Source: Dolichospermum sp. ST_sed8
Lineage (GTDB): Bacteria; Cyanobacteriota; Cyanobacteriia; Cyanobacteriales; Nostocaceae
Assembly (NCBI GenBank): GCA_028658405.1
Contig: JAKOGY010000027.1
Coordinates: 1 to 32,612 of the forward strand
Length of the DNA stretch: 32,612 nt
Direction of reading: 5' to 3'
The notes beneath the pieces were generated by a model. That model was not told the origin of the DNA, did not search any database, and was given only the letters and a program-made list of their open reading frames with translations. A program made the translations under genes and the position numbers. How positions within the stretch are numbered: the first letter of the stretch is position 1; every line of letters begins with the position of its first letter. Of this stretch, positions 1 through 8,800 are shown piece by piece.

Positions 1-37
1 AAATTTAATAACCTGCAATTCTGACTTAACCTGAAAT

Positions 38-68
38 GGTGCGTTACGCTGTCGCTAACACACCCTAC
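38..68. repeat. Hairpin repeat GGTGCGTTA...TAACACACCCTAC
   Basis: GGTGCGTTA (38-46) pairs with TAACACACC (56-64) with one mismatch, followed by CTAC. The same motif family recurs at 16077-16235, so this is a dispersed palindromic repeat rather than a site specific to the next gene. It lies about 40 bases upstream of the moaD start and could sit in its leader, but no T-run follows it. Confidence 0.6.
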
Positions 69-108
69 TTTTACACTTTATTTAATTCATATTCCTGAGG
101 ATATTTAT

Positions 109-363
109 ATGTGTAATATTACCATTACTATAAAGTTATTTGCTGTATATCAAGAAGTCTATGGTGTGAATGAGTTAGTGTGGGATTTTCCTCATGGTAC
201 AATAGTTCAAACTGTGTGCGATCGCCTGATTGCAGAATACCCAGAATTAAAAAAATGGCGCGAACTAACTCGCTTTGGCGTGAATTTACAATTTGTTGAA
301 CCAGATACCATTCTCCAAAATGGTGATGAAGTAGTCTTAATTCCACCAGTCAATGGTGGCTAA
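109..363 (+). CDS. moaD: MoaD/ThiS-family sulfur carrier (molybdopterin synthase small subunit)
   Basis: An 84-aa protein with the ubiquitin-like sulfur-carrier pattern: an N-terminal beta strand (ITIKLFAVYQE), a middle helix, a late segment with NGDEVVLIPPVNGG, and a C-terminal Gly-Gly. In this family that Gly-Gly is adenylated by MoeB and converted to a thiocarboxylate, which supplies sulfur to MoaE for molybdopterin synthesis. Length (about 80 aa) and the IPPV-GG tail fit MoaD better than ThiS. The start has CTGAGGA about 10 bases upstream. No moaE is visible in the window; the gene to the left is outside it. Some MoaD-like proteins serve other sulfur-transfer pathways, so the exact partner is inferred. 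Confidence 0.85.
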   Translation: MCNITITIKLFAVYQEVYGVNELVWDFPHGTIVQTVCDRLIAEYPELKKWRELTRFGVNLQFVEPDTILQNGDEVVLIPPVNGG

Positions 364-403
364 AACAAAGATATACTAGTAGCGGAGATTATTATAAAAA
401 AAG

Positions 404-811
404 ATGATCAGGTTTGTTTTCACAGTAATTTTGCTAATATTAGTGACAGCTTGTACCAGTTTAGCATTATTACCAACACCGGAATTAGTCCAAAAAGCGA
501 TCGCACTCCAGTTAGAACAAACTCAACAGCAACTTAACCAACAGCTAGATTTAAACTTCCAAAAATTTAATATTCAACGGATATCCATTACTCAAGAACA
601 ACCCCTGACTATAGAGAACTTACCCGCTTATCGGGTACAGGGAAATTATGACTTTACTGCGAAATTACCAAAACGCAGTTTTCAACAACTTAAAAAACCC
701 TTTGAAGTTTATCTACAAATTCAGAAAGAAGGTAAAAGTTGGCGGTTATTAATACCAGAAAAAAACCGCCAAAATCCTCAATCAAAATGGCAGAGTTACT
801 TAATTCTTTAA
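404..811 (+). CDS. Small putative lipoprotein, unknown function
   Basis: A 135-aa protein with a short positive N-terminus, a hydrophobic stretch and a lipobox-like VTAC (residues 14-17), suggesting export and lipid attachment. The mature part begins with a Gln-rich helix-prone segment (about 30-55) followed by alternating polar and hydrophobic residues resembling a small beta-rich domain (YRVQGNYDFTAKL, FEVYLQIQKEGKSWRLL). I do not recognise a named family; it looks like a conserved cyanobacterial hypothetical. It follows moaD by 40 bases on the same strand and may share its transcript. The Shine-Dalgarno is weak (A-rich run before the ATG). An in-frame HIP1 site lies near 497. Confidence 0.7.
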   Translation: MIRFVFTVILLILVTACTSLALLPTPELVQKAIALQLEQTQQQLNQQLDLNFQKFNIQRISITQEQPLTIENLPAYRVQGNYDFTAKLPKRSFQQLKKPFEVYLQIQKEGKSWRLLIPEKNRQNPQSKWQSYLIL

Positions 812-1230
812 TTGGACGATTTTTGATTATAGTAATTATCTTATCAAAAATATAAAATATTTTTATAACCTGATATTAACCCGTTTATACTAAAATAAAT
901 GTCAATTAAGTAGGTGAACATAAAAATTTAAAGGTATGTAAAGAAAAGTAAAATCTCCCAAAACCTCTTCACTCTTGCCTCTTGCCTTTTGCCTTTTGCC
1001 TTGCCATAGCGACAATTTTCAATGCTAACCTACTTATCTGATACACTTAAGATTCTAACCGGATTAAAAAATATATCAATCTCAGATTTGACCTGTGATA
1101 TCTGGTAGTTTAAGGTTAGACTCTGAATATATAGGAAAAAAATACTTCTTTCCTTAATTATTGTAAAATTCACTTAACAAACAAAGATTTAGTTTGATAA
1201 AGTGTCATTAGATACAAAGGAGAAATAACA
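812..1230. other. 419-bp gap without a gene: MITE-like element and leader
   Basis: No convincing ORF. It holds the MITE-like element at 907-1036 (listed separately) and an AT-rich stretch leading to the GTG start at 1231. A TTGACC at 1088-1093 could be a -35 box, but no good -10 follows at 17-bp spacing, so I do not call a promoter. Confidence 0.6.
907..1036. repeat. MITE-like element with terminal inverted repeats and TTGCCTT heptamers
   Basis: TAAGTAGGTGAACAT (907-921) is an imperfect inverted match (13 of 15) to ATGCTAACCTACTTA (1022-1036). Inside, 973-1005 carries a run of TTGCCTT/TTGCCTC heptamers. The layout fits a small non-autonomous element of the type scattered through Nostocales genomes. 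No coding capacity. Confidence 0.55.
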
Positions 1231-1536
1231 GTGGAAGAAAATAATCAAGATAATAGTGGTAATACCGAACAAGCTTCTCAAGGAACAATCATAGTTGCTG
1301 GAATGCGTCCTATTACCACAGGGACTTTGCAAGTAGTTGATACCTTCAACTCCATGGGTATTCGTCCCATAGGGGCGAATACATTCCAAGTAGTTGATAG
1401 TATTAACTTGTCCGGTATTCGTCCCATTGCTTCTAGCGCCTTGGTAGTTGCTGACAACTATTCTATATTTGGAAATCGGCCAATAGCGCCAAATACCTTT
1501 GATGATTCCGAACTGTTGATGGGTTTTCTAGATTAA
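1231..1536 (+). CDS. RPI-repeat protein of unknown function (101 aa)
   Basis: Starts at GTG with a clear AAAGGAG ribosome-binding site about 7 bases upstream, which decides this start. After a polar Asn/Gln-rich N-terminus (1-18) the protein is a tandem array with period 19: RPI begins at residues 26, 45, 64 and 83, each in the context G-x-R-P-I, preceded by a hydrophobic V-V-D/A-D strand. The three full units are about 33-51, 52-70 and 71-89. It ends with an acidic tail DDSELLMGFLD. There is no signal peptide, membrane segment or Cys. The regular short repeats suggest a small beta-solenoid-like fold or a repetitive precursor peptide; neither can be shown here. The gene stands alone between MITE-like elements. 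I do not know a function. Confidence 0.8.
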   Translation: MEENNQDNSGNTEQASQGTIIVAGMRPITTGTLQVVDTFNSMGIRPIGANTFQVVDSINLSGIRPIASSALVVADNYSIFGNRPIAPNTFDDSELLMGFLD

Positions 1537-1606
1537 ATTCAACCCTTGAACAAAACTTTGATGTGAGACTATTATCCAGTCCGGAGATTCTAAATTCTTA
1601 TATTTC

Positions 1607-1728
1607 TATAGGAATAATATTTGATTTTTGAAAAATTTTAGTCTTGTAGGGTGGGCATTGCCCACCAAAACCCTCTCATGGTGGGCAATGCCTACGTATA
1701 TCTTCAAAAATTAAATAGGAATCCTATA
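1607..1728. repeat. MITE-like element, TIR TATAGGA...TTTGATTTTTGAA
   Basis: The left end TATAGGAATAATATTTGATT (1607-1626, continuing TTTGAA) is an imperfect inverted copy of the right end (TTCAAAAATTAAATAGGA..CCTATA, ending 1728). Inside, GTAGGGTGGGCATTGCCCACC and GTGGGCAATGCCTAC form a second inverted pair. The same right end and core recur at 29678-29828, and a minimal form at 13840-13864. This fills most of the 1537-1832 gap. Confidence 0.65.
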
Positions 1729-1832
1729 ATATTGTTACAATATTAAATGCAACCTGGTTTTATAAATAAACTGGGTTGTTTCATTTATTATCAATAATTA
1801 ATTATCCATACTAAAAAAGTAGTAGTTTAATT

Positions 1833-2324
1833 ATGCCCAAATCTCCAATTTTGTCAACATCTTTAAACTTTCACGAAAATTATCCATGTCCAGTATGTCG
1901 CGTTGGTAAAATTTCTCAAATGTTGATGATGGAAGCTATGTGTTGTGATTTTTGCAATGAAATCTTCACAGTCAACTTAGAATTACAACAGGTGAAAATG
2001 CCTTCTAGAGAACCGCCTTTAGTTTGGAATTGGGATGGATTCAGATGGACTCAACCGCAATTGGTAGGTATAGAATTAGGTTGGGGTTATGGTTTATCCG
2101 CAATTGCTTTTGTAATTTTACCTACAACCTTAATAGGAGTTACAGCATTTTATTTTCCACCTCATTCTCATGTTCCCCTTTCATGGATTCCATTTGTTTG
2201 GACAGTGCTAACGTTTTTGTCACATTTAGGAATTATTATTTGGATTTTTATTGAAGTTTATCAGATTCCTATTTTGGCATATTTCCGAGCTATCACTCGT
2301 TGGCAAAATGGATTAATTAGGTAA
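1833..2324 (+). CDS. Zinc-ribbon protein with two transmembrane segments, unknown function
   Basis: A 163-aa protein. The N-terminal 45 residues carry two CxxC pairs (C19/C22 and C38/C41) spaced like a zinc ribbon. Next comes a short soluble linker with a Trp-rich patch (PPLVWNWDGFRWTQPQL), then two hydrophobic segments (about 84-108 and 118-146) and a basic C-terminus, consistent with a membrane anchor and a cytoplasmic ribbon. I do not recognise a named family; it looks like a conserved cyanobacterial hypothetical. It converges with sbcD, with 28 bases between the stop codons. Confidence 0.75.
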   Translation: MPKSPILSTSLNFHENYPCPVCRVGKISQMLMMEAMCCDFCNEIFTVNLELQQVKMPSREPPLVWNWDGFRWTQPQLVGIELGWGYGLSAIAFVILPTTLIGVTAFYFPPHSHVPLSWIPFVWTVLTFLSHLGIIIWIFIEVYQIPILAYFRAITRWQNGLIR

Positions 2325-2352
2325 GTAATACTGTAAAAAAGCTGATTATTTT

Positions 2353-3603
2353 TTATTTTCCTCCCGGCAATACTAGCAAAAGTTCCTCATCATTTGCTAA
2401 TAAATTCTGTGCTGCTTCTAACATAGATGGAGCGATATCTTTTAGGTCTTCCCGATTATTCAAGTAAGTTTTTAAAGCGTCCATTGGGTCAATACTGCTA
2501 CTAGCTGTTAATTCAGGAATGCGGGGTTTTGCTAACTGACTAACTAATTCTGCTTGAATAGTGTACGTGTGCGCTGTGCTTAAAGCATTATGAAGAGAGG
2601 AATTATCAATTAAATCTAATTGTTCCGAGCGCAATTTGTAAATGAGTCGCACGACATTATCTTGAATATCATGTTTAGCGATCGCTTTCAATAATACTTT
2701 ATGTGGATCATCCTGCTTAGATAAATCTACCTCAATTGTCCGAAATGTCCGCACAGGTAAGGGACAAAATTCCCAATTTACTTTCCCCCGTTCCAACTCA
2801 ATCATGACATAACCCTTATCTTCCTTCTCTTCACTAAAATCTACCCGTTCAATACTTCCCGGATAAATCACTGGTGGATCATTGGATTTATTTAAATTTT
2901 GATGTTTATGAACATGACCTAAAGCCACATAATCAAAACATGGTCGTGTCAATAAAGATAAAGGTAAAGTAAAACCTTTCCCCACTGCTAATAAACGTTC
3001 TGCTCCTAAAGTTGCATTATCAGCCATTAAATGAGCTAAAAGCACTGTGGGAATCATAGGGTCAAGACGGCGAATTTCTCCTTCTATTACCACCTCTAAA
3101 CGGTCTGTAAGGAGTTGATTAACTGCCGCTAAAGAAGAACCTTGAGTTTCTTGACGAGTCATTAAAGTTGAACGAGTTAACCAAGGAAGAGTAATTATTT
3201 GTACATCTCCGCTGCGGGTAGAAATGCAATGGGTAGTTAAAGTATCACCAACTACAAACCCAGGTACTCCCAAAGTCCGGTAAATATTTAAACTAGCACC
3301 TCCCAAACCTTGGGAATGTTGGTCATGATTTCCCACTAATAACACTGTGGGAATATCTGCATCTACTAGCCGCCGAAATTGATTAGCAAAGGCTTCTTGG
3401 ACATAAGGTGCAGGTGTCGCAGTCGGAAAAGCATCACCACCAAATAAAACTAAATCTACATGATCGGCGATCGCTCGGTCAATGCACAAAGATAATGTTT
3501 TCACAAAATCCTCCAACCGTGTATTTAACCCTGTGGCTGGATTAATCCGTCCGTGGCAAAAACCGCTACCGATATGGATATCTGAAAGATGGAGGATTTT
3601 CAT
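2353..3603 (-). CDS. sbcD: DNA repair exonuclease subunit SbcD
   Basis: A 416-aa Mre11/SbcD-type metallophosphoesterase. The metal-binding motifs appear in order: D8-x-H10 (LSDIHIG), GGD57, GNHD (91-94), a later His in VLLAHLM, and GHVH. The C-terminal third (about 290-416) fits the capping region of the family. SbcD with the ATPase SbcC trims DNA hairpins and double-strand ends with a Mn-dependent nuclease. The length matches the usual 400-420 aa. No sbcC is adjacent, which is common in cyanobacteria. The start ATG directly abuts a heptamer repeat array (3607-3676), so its leader consists of repeats. Confidence 0.92.
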   Translation of the reverse strand: MKILHLSDIHIGSGFCHGRINPATGLNTRLEDFVKTLSLCIDRAIADHVDLVLFGGDAFPTATPAPYVQEAFANQFRRLVDADIPTVLLVGNHDQHSQGLGGASLNIYRTLGVPGFVVGDTLTTHCISTRSGDVQIITLPWLTRSTLMTRQETQGSSLAAVNQLLTDRLEVVIEGEIRRLDPMIPTVLLAHLMADNATLGAERLLAVGKGFTLPLSLLTRPCFDYVALGHVHKHQNLNKSNDPPVIYPGSIERVDFSEEKEDKGYVMIELERGKVNWEFCPLPVRTFRTIEVDLSKQDDPHKVLLKAIAKHDIQDNVVRLIYKLRSEQLDLIDNSSLHNALSTAHTYTIQAELVSQLAKPRIPELTASSSIDPMDALKTYLNNREDLKDIAPSMLEAAQNLLANDEELLLVLPGGK

Positions 3604-3606
3604 AAT

Positions 3607-3676
3607 TTGTTAGTTGTCAGTTGTTAGTTGTCAGTTGTTAGTTGTCAGTTGTCAGTTGTCAGTTGTTAGTTGTCAG
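3607..3676. repeat. Heptamer tandem repeats (TTAGTTG / TCAGTTG)
   Basis: A run of 7-bp units alternating TTGTTAG, TTGTCAG and close variants. Its right end encodes the last codons and stop of the four-helix-bundle gene (NSDN-stop). A related array in inverted orientation lies at 4056-4128, on the other side of that gene. Confidence 0.9.
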
Positions 3677-4049
3677 AATTTTGTGCTGGAGTATTACCAA
3701 TGGAGTTAAGATAAGCGTTCAACCTGGGAGAAAGTTCATCAATAATTGGTTTTATCCTATTTACTTGTTCGTTTGTTAGCAGGTTGCGTTTGTAAGCTTG
3801 TCGTAACCAATGTCTAGTTTCATTTAAAGAACCTCTGGCTATTCTCACAAAACGGCGATTATCCTGAAAATTATACCGACCAGAACCCTCTGCAATATTC
3901 GCGCCAATGCTGTCAACAGAACGTACCATTTGCTTACCCACTGTTTCTTTAGCAAATTGCCCCCAGCTACCAACGATGTTCCAAATCTCATTAGCCAGTT
4001 TCTCGGCTAATTGGTAAACTTGCAAATTCTCAAAGTTAGATTTTGCCAT
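3666..4049 (-). CDS. Four-helix-bundle protein (S23 / 23S rRNA IVS family)
   Basis: A 127-aa helical protein with hallmarks of the four-helix-bundle family first seen in 23S rRNA intervening sequences: FENLQVYQLAEKLANEIW at the N-terminus, the central SIGANIAEGSGR loop, RFVRIARGSLNETRHWL in helix 3, and a final helix with ELSPRLNAYL. Members form small, often pentameric helical bundles; their role is unclear. The last codons come from the flanking heptamer array, so the C-terminus has been reshaped by repeats. Inverted heptamer arrays on both sides suggest an inserted unit (see findings). Confidence 0.88.
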   Translation of the reverse strand: MAKSNFENLQVYQLAEKLANEIWNIVGSWGQFAKETVGKQMVRSVDSIGANIAEGSGRYNFQDNRRFVRIARGSLNETRHWLRQAYKRNLLTNEQVNRIKPIIDELSPRLNAYLNSIGNTPAQNSDN

Positions 4050-4055
4050 TTAATT

Positions 4056-4128
4056 AACTAACAACTAACAACTAACCACTAACCACTAACCACTAACCAC
4101 TGACAACTGACAACTGACCACTAACTAA
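4056..4128. repeat. Heptamer tandem repeats (ACTAACC / ACTGACA)
   Basis: Units of ACTAACA, ACTAACC and ACTGACA. They are the reverse-complement type of the 3607-3676 array, so the gene between them is bracketed by inverted arrays. The right edge touches the cysH stop codon (4125-4127). Confidence 0.9.
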
Positions 4129-4829
4129 ATGTGAATACCACACTCAGTTTTTTCACTTCCTCTCCACCGTCCAGCGCGTTCGTCTTCACCGTCAGCTACT
4201 TTAGTCGTAATGGGTTCATCACCAATACTGGGATAACCTTGGTCATGGAGAGGATTATAAATTACCTTATGTTCGGCTACATAAGCCCAGCTTTGCTTAC
4301 GTGTCCAAGTAGCTAAGGGGTTGATTTTTAATCTGCCTTTACCATCCAATTCAAATACAGGCATGGTAGCACGAGTAACGGCTTGATCCCGACGGCGGCC
4401 TGTAATCCAAGCCACTGTGTTAAGTTCATCTAAACCCCGCAGCAGTGGTTCAATTTTGGTAATATCGTGAAATTTAGCAATATCTGTATCCCAAAGAGCA
4501 TCACCGAATTTAGCAGTAAAGGCTTCACGGCTATCTACGTCTGGTGTTTTATAGGTTTGTAAATCTAGGTTATAGATTTCCTTGACTTTAGCTACAAATT
4601 CTAGGGTTTCGGGAAAGTGATATAGGGTATCTAGGAAAATTACAGGAACAGGATGCTCAAGGACGCTATAGAATATGTGTGTTAAAATGATATCATCAAC
4701 ATTGAACGCGCTAGTTTGTACCAGTCCTGTGGGGATATTCTGAATAGACCAAGCTAAGATTTCTGTAGGACTTGCGGTTTCAAATTCCTGATTTAGTGAT
4801 GCTAAGTCAAAGGCGGTAGAAGCTGTCAT
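4125..4829 (-). CDS. cysH: Phosphoadenylyl-sulfate (PAPS) reductase
   Basis: A 234-aa reductase of assimilatory sulfate reduction, converting PAPS to sulfite with electrons from thioredoxin. Visible features: the PP-loop-like SAFNVDD near residues 40-46, FLDTLYHFPETLEF, the TGRRRDQ.TRA substrate-binding stretch, YNPLHDQGYPSIGD, and the C-terminal catalytic ECGIHI. The only Cys in the protein is the one in ECGIH. The two Cys pairs that bind the 4Fe-4S cluster in APS reductases are absent (the position of the first pair reads HD in FHDITKIEPL), so this is the PAPS-specific, cluster-free type. It is monocistronic by appearance and divergent from psb32, with about 190 bases between the starts. 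Confidence 0.92.
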   Translation of the reverse strand: MTASTAFDLASLNQEFETASPTEILAWSIQNIPTGLVQTSAFNVDDIILTHIFYSVLEHPVPVIFLDTLYHFPETLEFVAKVKEIYNLDLQTYKTPDVDSREAFTAKFGDALWDTDIAKFHDITKIEPLLRGLDELNTVAWITGRRRDQAVTRATMPVFELDGKGRLKINPLATWTRKQSWAYVAEHKVIYNPLHDQGYPSIGDEPITTKVADGEDERAGRWRGSEKTECGIHI

Positions 4830-4939
4830 GATGTTTCTCTAAAACAAAGATTTTTTACTTTTATTAAATTTTATATTATCGCATCAAGGCACATATCCCC
4901 CCTGATAATAGAGGGAAATTACCCTGGCAATAAGTCTTA

Positions 4940-4978
4940 CCAATTACCAATTACCCATTACCCATTACCAATTACCTA
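4940..4978. repeat. Heptamer repeats (ACCAATT / ACCCATT)
   Basis: Five to six 7-bp units of ACCAATT and ACCCATT in the cysH-psb32 divergent gap. They sit about 45 bases before the psb32 start and leave little room for a conserved promoter on that side. Confidence 0.85.
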
Positions 4979-5022
4979 ATTATGTAGTATTTTGATTACA
5001 AGTCTGTTTAAGGATTCATCCC

Positions 5023-5766
5023 ATGCAACAGTTACTCAAGCAATTATTAAGTAACAAAAAATATCTTGTTCGTCTCATTTTACCTGTATTGGTGATGATG
5101 ATGGCGACTTCACTGTTTATTTTACCCGCTTCTGCTACTGGTGTATATCAAATACCTAGTCTGACAGCAGATACTTGGATTTTAGATCAAGGTGATGTGA
5201 TTAGCCGATTCAATGAAGGTCAGATTAGTAAGACTTTCAAAGATTTGGCGCGGGAAACTGGTAATGAAGCCAGAATTGTGACTATTCGCCGCCTCGACTA
5301 TGGGGAAACACCAGAAAGTTTTGCAAAAGGCCTATTTAGTAAATGGTTTCCTACAGCAGCAGAGCAAGCAAATCAAGTATTACTACTAGTTGATACTGTT
5401 ACTAATGGAACTACTTTAATTAGTGGAGATCAGGTTAAGTCTGTATTGACTGATGCTATCGCTCAAAGTGTGGCTGAAGAAACATTAGGTACGGCATTAC
5501 GTGGAGGCAACAAATATAACCAAGGATTTTTAGATGTGAGCGATCGCTTGGTTGCTGTTTTATCTGGTAAACCAGATCCAGGTCCACCAGCGGTAATAGA
5601 TACGGTTAAGGTAGAAGGAACTTTCACTAAAGCGGAAGAAACAGATCAAGGTAATGCGACGGCTTGGGTTGTGGGGCTGTTAATTGCTGCCACTGTGATT
5701 CCAATGGCTACATATTACATTTATTTAGTGTTTCAACAACCACCCTCTAAGGAATCTGAGGAATAG
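5023..5766 (+). CDS. psb32: Photosystem II repair protein Psb32 (TPM domain)
   Basis: A 247-aa protein with an N-terminal hydrophobic signal (about 14-37, ending near LPASATG), a TPM domain (about 45-190: WILDQGDVISRFNEGQISK, ARIVTIRRLDYGETP, QVLLLVDTVTNGTTL) and a C-terminal transmembrane helix (about 214-238). This is the architecture of cyanobacterial Psb32, a thylakoid protein that protects photosystem II and speeds its repair after photodamage. AAGGA lies about 8 bases before the ATG. It converges with the large histidine kinase 45 bases downstream. Confidence 0.88.
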   Translation: MQQLLKQLLSNKKYLVRLILPVLVMMMATSLFILPASATGVYQIPSLTADTWILDQGDVISRFNEGQISKTFKDLARETGNEARIVTIRRLDYGETPESFAKGLFSKWFPTAAEQANQVLLLVDTVTNGTTLISGDQVKSVLTDAIAQSVAEETLGTALRGGNKYNQGFLDVSDRLVAVLSGKPDPGPPAVIDTVKVEGTFTKAEETDQGNATAWVVGLLIAATVIPMATYYIYLVFQQPPSKESEE

Positions 5767-5811
5767 GAGATTGGGGATTGGGGAATAGGGGTATTTCCAG
5801 GCGGAATAATC

Positions 5812-8800
5812 TTATTTATTATCTATAAATTCTTGAATTTTGTTGATAAATTCAACTAATTCGGTTAATAAATCAGATACACCTTGAAAATTCTGTTTTT
5901 GATTTAGTTGTTCGAGTTTCTCTGCTGTTTGCATCATGATTGTAGCCCCAATATTACCACTAGAACCTTTGATAGAATGAGCTTTCAAAGCAATTTTCTG
6001 ATAGTCGTTAGCAGCAATTGCGGCTCTAATTGCTTCTAGATGAGAACGACTATTTTCTACAAACATTTCTAATAGTTCAAGTTCAAATTCTGTATTATTA
6101 TCTGAAAGGTGATGTAGGTAATCCCAATCTATTAAAAGTTCAAGGTTACTGCTATCTGTTGTAGAAGCTATTTCTTCAGGAATAATTATTTCCTGTGTTT
6201 TAAGTATGTTCTGACTCCAAAGTTCTAACATGGCAGCTAATTTATCTTTAGCCACTGGTTTACTTAAATAGTCATCCATACCTGCATCTAAACAAATTTG
6301 TTGGTCTTCTTTCATAGCATTAGCAGTAATAGCAATTACGACAGGTTGCTGATGTTTAGCAAATGAAGTTAGAGGGAAACGACGAATTTCTCTAGTAGCT
6401 TCTAAACCATCAAGAATTGGCATTTGACAATCCATAAAAATCAAGTCGTAGGGAATTTTATCTAATAGTTCTAATACTTCTTGACCGTTGGCTACTACAT
6501 CAGCTTGATATCCTAGATTTTGAAGTTGTTTGAGAAAGACTTTTTGGTTAACTAAATTATCTTCTGCTAATAGCAATTTTAATTTTGATTTTGATTTATT
6601 ATTGCTAGTGATTACTGGCTGTTCATTGAGAGAACCTCGATAATTATTTATTTTTGATTGATTATCCAAGATATCTATCATGGCATCAAACAATCTGGAA
6701 GGTTTGACAGGCTTAACTAAATAACTCGCAAATCCTATATCTAATACTCTTTTTACTTCATCTCTTTGATTAGTAGAAGTCAGCATAATTAAAGGGACAT
6801 TAGCAATAGATGGATTTTCTTTAATTTGTTTTCCTAAAGTCATGCCATCTACATCAGGCATTTGCATATCAATTATGGCAATATCATAGGGTTTCTGTTG
6901 TGCTGCGGCTGTCTGTAAAGCTGCGAGTCCTTTAATTGCAGAATCAGCTTCATCTACCTGCATTCCCCAACGGGTAGCTTGATGATGGAGAATTTTTCGA
7001 TTGGTAGCATTATCATCTACTACTAATAACCGTCGCTGACTAAGAAGATGATAATCTTGATTTTGGGAAACAGATTCAGACTGTTTAATAAAAGGTAGTT
7101 CAAACCAAAATTTAGATCCTTTACCAATTTCACTTTCAATGGCAATTTTGCCGCCCATTAAAGTTACTAATTGTTGGCAAATGGCTAATCCTAAACCTGT
7201 GCCACCATATTTGCGAGTAATGGAAGCATCAACTTGAGTGAATGGTTGAAAAAGTTTATTTTTATCTTCAGCATTAATGCCAATTCCTGTATCTATAATA
7301 GCAAATTTGATAGTAGCTGTATGATGGTTTTCTGAGATTAATTTGATATTGATAATTACTTCTCCTTCACTGGTAAACTTAATAGCATTGCCCATCAAAT
7401 TCATGATAATTTGTCGAAGACGACTAACATCCCCTTGGATGTAAATGGGGATATTAGCAGGAATGAAAGCAGCTATTTCTAATCCTTTATGATGAGCTTG
7501 AGGTGCTAATAGTTCTATAACTTCTTGAATGCAGGTGGATAAGTTAAAATTAAGTGTTTCTAACATCATTTCCCCGGCTTCAAGTTTGGATAAATCCAAA
7601 ATCTCGTTAATCAGGGATAAGAGAGCATCACCACTGCTGCGAACTGTTTCCAGAAAATCTTGTTGCTCTGGGTTAAGGGGAGTTTCTAATAGTAAGCCTG
7701 TCATGCCCAAAACAGCGTTCATTGGGGTGCGGATTTCATGACTCATGTTAGCTAAAAAACTACTTTTGGCTTGTGAGGCTAATTCGGCTTCGTGTCTAGC
7801 TATTTCTAGTTCTTGACGCTGAATAATTTCTACTTCTAGTAGTTTGGCTTGGGTTAAAGCAATGCCTATTTGATCCGCAAGCGATCTCAATAATTCTGTT
7901 TCCCAACTATTCCAATGACGGGGTTGAGTACATTGGTGAGCAACCAACAGTCCCCAAAATTCATCTTTAAGAAAAATAGGAATAACCAGGTTGGCTTTGA
8001 TTTGAAACCTTTGTAGTAGTTCCAGATAACAAGGATCGATATTTACTTTGTCTACATCATTAATTATCCCAATCCATCCTTGACGATATTTGTGAACATG
8101 ATCTTCTGCAAAACAAGTATCAATAATATTTTCTCCTAGCACTACAGGGATACCGGGAATCAATGCTTCTTTTAGTGCTTTTAAAGAGCCATCTGCTTCC
8201 AACTCTAAGATAAGTACACGATCAGCTTGGATCAGTTTTTGGACTTCGGTAACGCTGGTGCTGAGGATCTCGTCAATTTGTAGAGAATCACGGATTTTGA
8301 GGGTGACATCGGCTAATAATTGCGATCGCAAATTTTCCAGATTTAGTTCTTCTTCTGCTTGCTTCCGCTTCATAAACTGACCAATTTGGTTGCCAATAGA
8401 CATCATGCCTTTCAGCAAATCTGCATTTTTTGGCTGCATCTTTTTACTAAAGAAAACCATGACACCAATGTTTGTATTGCCACCACGAATCGGAAAACCA
8501 AAAGCTGTTTGTAATCCTATTTGAGTAGCAATATCTAGGCGCGAGAAATTTTGATCATTGCCAACATCAGTTAACCATATAGGTGCAAAGTGCGACCAAA
8601 TTTTCCCAGGGATGCCAATTCCTGGAGCAAAAGTAGTTTGTTTGGTAATTTCTGCAAATTCTTTAAATTCTGAAGATGATTCATACCAAATATCTAGACA
8701 ACGCAGGATATTTTCTGACTTATCCATAATCCAAATTTCGCCCCAATCCCATGCCAATATTTGACACATTCCTTTCAATATCCGATGACTGCCATTTTGA

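Noticed and set aside
1189-1389. 66-aa minus-strand ORF opposite the RPI-repeat gene
   Set aside because: It is antisense to a gene with a strong ribosome-binding site; the apparent coding is a shadow of the repeats.
4830-5022. NtcA-type site (GTA-N8-TAC) upstream of psb32
   Set aside because: GTAGTATTTTGATTAC has a 10-base spacer, not 8, and no -10 box at the right distance.
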